Made by a program: the position numbers and the translations under genes. A stretch of 64,000 nt of DNA from Porphyridium purpureum (lineage: Eukaryota > Rhodophyta > Bangiophyceae > Porphyridiales > Porphyridiaceae). The first letter of the stretch is position 1, and each line of letters starts with the position of its first letter. The notes beneath the pieces are model-generated. The model was not told the DNA's origin. It saw only the letters and a program-made list of their open reading frames with translations, and made no database searches. Shown here piece after piece: positions 62,796 through 64,000 of the stretch. Where the stretch lies: contig VRMN01000004.1 in NCBI GenBank assembly GCA_008690995.1, forward strand, positions 186,001 to 250,000. Reading direction: 5' to 3'.

Positions 62796-64000
62796 ATGTT
62801 GGCGTGGGTCGTTGTTGCGGCGGGCGCATGCGCGGGTGGGGCAGCAGAAAAGCCAGCCACAAGCGGCAAAAGGGGATTTGGGCACGGCTGGACAGGATTG
62901 GCTAGAGGGAGAAGAGTTTTGGGCGTGTCGGGTTCGAAGAGAATGGTAGAGCGCGGCGCATCGGAGCCGTTCAAGTTGAAGTCGGCAGAGGCTGATCATC
63001 TGGTCGAGCATCGGCATGACGATGACATCGTGACCATGCCACTTGAGGGCCTGCACCCGGCGCCGCATCTCCGCGACATGGAACATTACCAGCAGATGTA
63101 CAAGCGGTCGATTGCAGAGCCCGAGCAGTTTTGGGATGACATTGCCCGTACCGGCTTTTACTGGAAGCAAAAATGGGACGCGGTACGAAGCGTCAATTTT
63201 TCGCGCAAGCAAGGTAGAATCGAGAGCAGCTGGTTCATCGGGAGCAAAACAAATATTTGCTTCAATGCATTGGATCGCTGGGTCGAGACTGGCATAGAAG
63301 ATCATGTGGCCTTCCTCTTCGAACCCAACGATCTGAGCGACGACAAGTCACGCAGGGAGTGGACGTACGGGCAAACGTTGGCCGAGGTGAAACGCGTCGC
63401 CAATGTACTCAAGGCAATGGGCGTGAAGAAGGGCGACTGCGTGACTCTGTATATGCCAATGGTCGTCGAATTGCCAGTCTGCATGCTGGCATGCGCACGC
63501 ATTGGCGCCGTCCACTCGGTCGTGTTTGGTGGCTTTTCAGCCGAAGCACTCGCAGGGCGTATTCTAGACGCGGAGAGCAAGGTCGTCATTACCTGCGATG
63601 GTGTGATGCGCGGCAAGAAGCCCATTTTACTGAAGCAGATTGCGGACAAGGCTTGCGAGATTGCACAGAAACGCGGGTTTGCGGTCGCGTCGCAGCTCGT
63701 CCTGCACCGATTGGAGGAGGACAAGTCAACATGCGAAATGCGCGGCGGACGCGACGTTTGGTACGACGAGGCAGTAGCACGTGCAGACACAGAGTGCGAG
63801 GTCGAATGGATGGACGCCGAGGATCCGTTGTTTATTCTCTATACATCTGGCTCGACGGGCTCACCCAAGGGCGTGCTACACACCACCGCCGGCTACATGG
63901 TGTACACGGCAACCACATTCAAGTACTCTTTCGATTACCAACCGCGCGACGTATTCTTTTGTACGGCAGACTGCGGCTGGATTACGGGTCATTCGTATGT
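62796..64000 (+). CDS. ACS: acetyl-CoA synthetase, 3' partial
   Basis: The frame runs off the window end, so about 400 N-terminal residues are visible. In-frame ATGs are at 62796, giving a 49-residue Ala/Gly/Arg-rich leader (MLAWVVVAAGACAGG...), and at 62943 (MVERGASEPF), a cytosolic-type start. The body matches ACS: EHYQQMYKRSIAEPEQFWDDIA, FYWKQKWDAV, WFIGSKTNICFNALDRW, WTYGQTLAEVKRVANVL, VELPVCMLACARIGAVHSVVFGGFSAEAL, the AMP-binding P-loop LYTSGSTGSPKGVLHTTAGY, and DVFFCTADCGWITGHSY. It ligates acetate to CoA through acetyl-AMP. If the leader is used, plastid or mitochondrial targeting is likely. Confidence 0.88.
   Translation, partial: MLAWVVVAAGACAGGAAEKPATSGKRGFGHGWTGLARGRRVLGVSGSKRMVERGASEPFKLKSAEADHLVEHRHDDDIVTMPLEGLHPAPHLRDMEHYQQMYKRSIAEPEQFWDDIARTGFYWKQKWDAVRSVNFSRKQGRIESSWFIGSKTNICFNALDRWVETGIEDHVAFLFEPNDLSDDKSRREWTYGQTLAEVKRVANVLKAMGVKKGDCVTLYMPMVVELPVCMLACARIGAVHSVVFGGFSAEALAGRILDAESKVVITCDGVMRGKKPILLKQIADKACEIAQKRGFAVASQLVLHRLEEDKSTCEMRGGRDVWYDEAVARADTECEVEWMDAEDPLFILYTSGSTGSPKGVLHTTAGYMVYTATTFKYSFDYQPRDVFFCTADCGWITGHSY

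Overview
The window is nuclear DNA of a compact, intron-poor unicellular eukaryote, most likely a red alga of the Porphyridium type (inference). Reasons: about thirty long, mostly uninterrupted genes encode eukaryote-only machinery (NOT1, a BIG/Sec7 ARF-GEF, TRAP-alpha, PEX19, VPS37, TSEN34, METTL5, XAP5/FAM50, eS19, P2). Several other proteins begin with plastid-transit-like leaders having an aromatic residue within the first few positions (MAFV, MAAFV, MDACFV, MAAYVVW), as known for red algal and glaucophyte plastid precursors. Genes are close-packed on both strands; convergent pairs are 11-350 bp apart or overlap, and one divergent pair of start codons is only 37 bp apart. Only one gene, a UBE2V/MMS2 homologue, clearly needs splicing (two introns).

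Layout. 1-5 kb: 3' part of an OPR-repeat protein, a small coiled-coil protein, an mL64/CRIF1-like mitoribosomal protein and a family-16 methyltransferase with a duplicated C-terminal unit. 5-9 kb: a large type II membrane glycosyltransferase. 9-12 kb: CDT2 and PEX19. 12-18 kb: VPS37, TRAP-alpha, ATP11/ATPAF1, a small plastid membrane protein and an ATF6-like membrane bZIP factor. 18-20.5 kb: a doubtful small gene and an F-box protein. 20.5-37 kb: two giant minus-strand genes (Sec7 ARF-GEF and NOT1) flanking a plus-strand gene with a possible tubby/LOR-like domain. 38-47 kb: membrane histidine-phosphatase-like protein, XAP5, plastid DnaJ-type zinc finger protein, an orphan type I membrane protein, a twin-SWIB organellar protein, a plastid GNAT, a plastid trigger-factor-like protein and a disordered protein. 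48-54 kb: a gene-poor 2 kb stretch, a GLTP-domain protein overlapping METTL5, and a DEP-flavoprotein fusion. 54-64 kb: eS19, TSEN34, an Rxt3-like protein, UBE2V/MMS2, WRAP73, P2 and the 5' part of acetyl-CoA synthetase.

There is no operon logic: these are housekeeping genes for translation, mRNA decay, trafficking, ubiquitin pathways, ER and peroxisome biogenesis and plastid/mitochondrial maintenance. The strongest unexplained signal is a recurrent intergenic motif, GTACAGT/ACTGTAC, found about twenty times by eye, nearly always upstream of start codons. It is sometimes arranged as a dyad (GTAC-N8/9-GTAC), including two perfect 17-bp palindromes. It may be a lineage-specific promoter element. 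No rRNA, tRNA, CRISPR array or intact mobile element was recognised.
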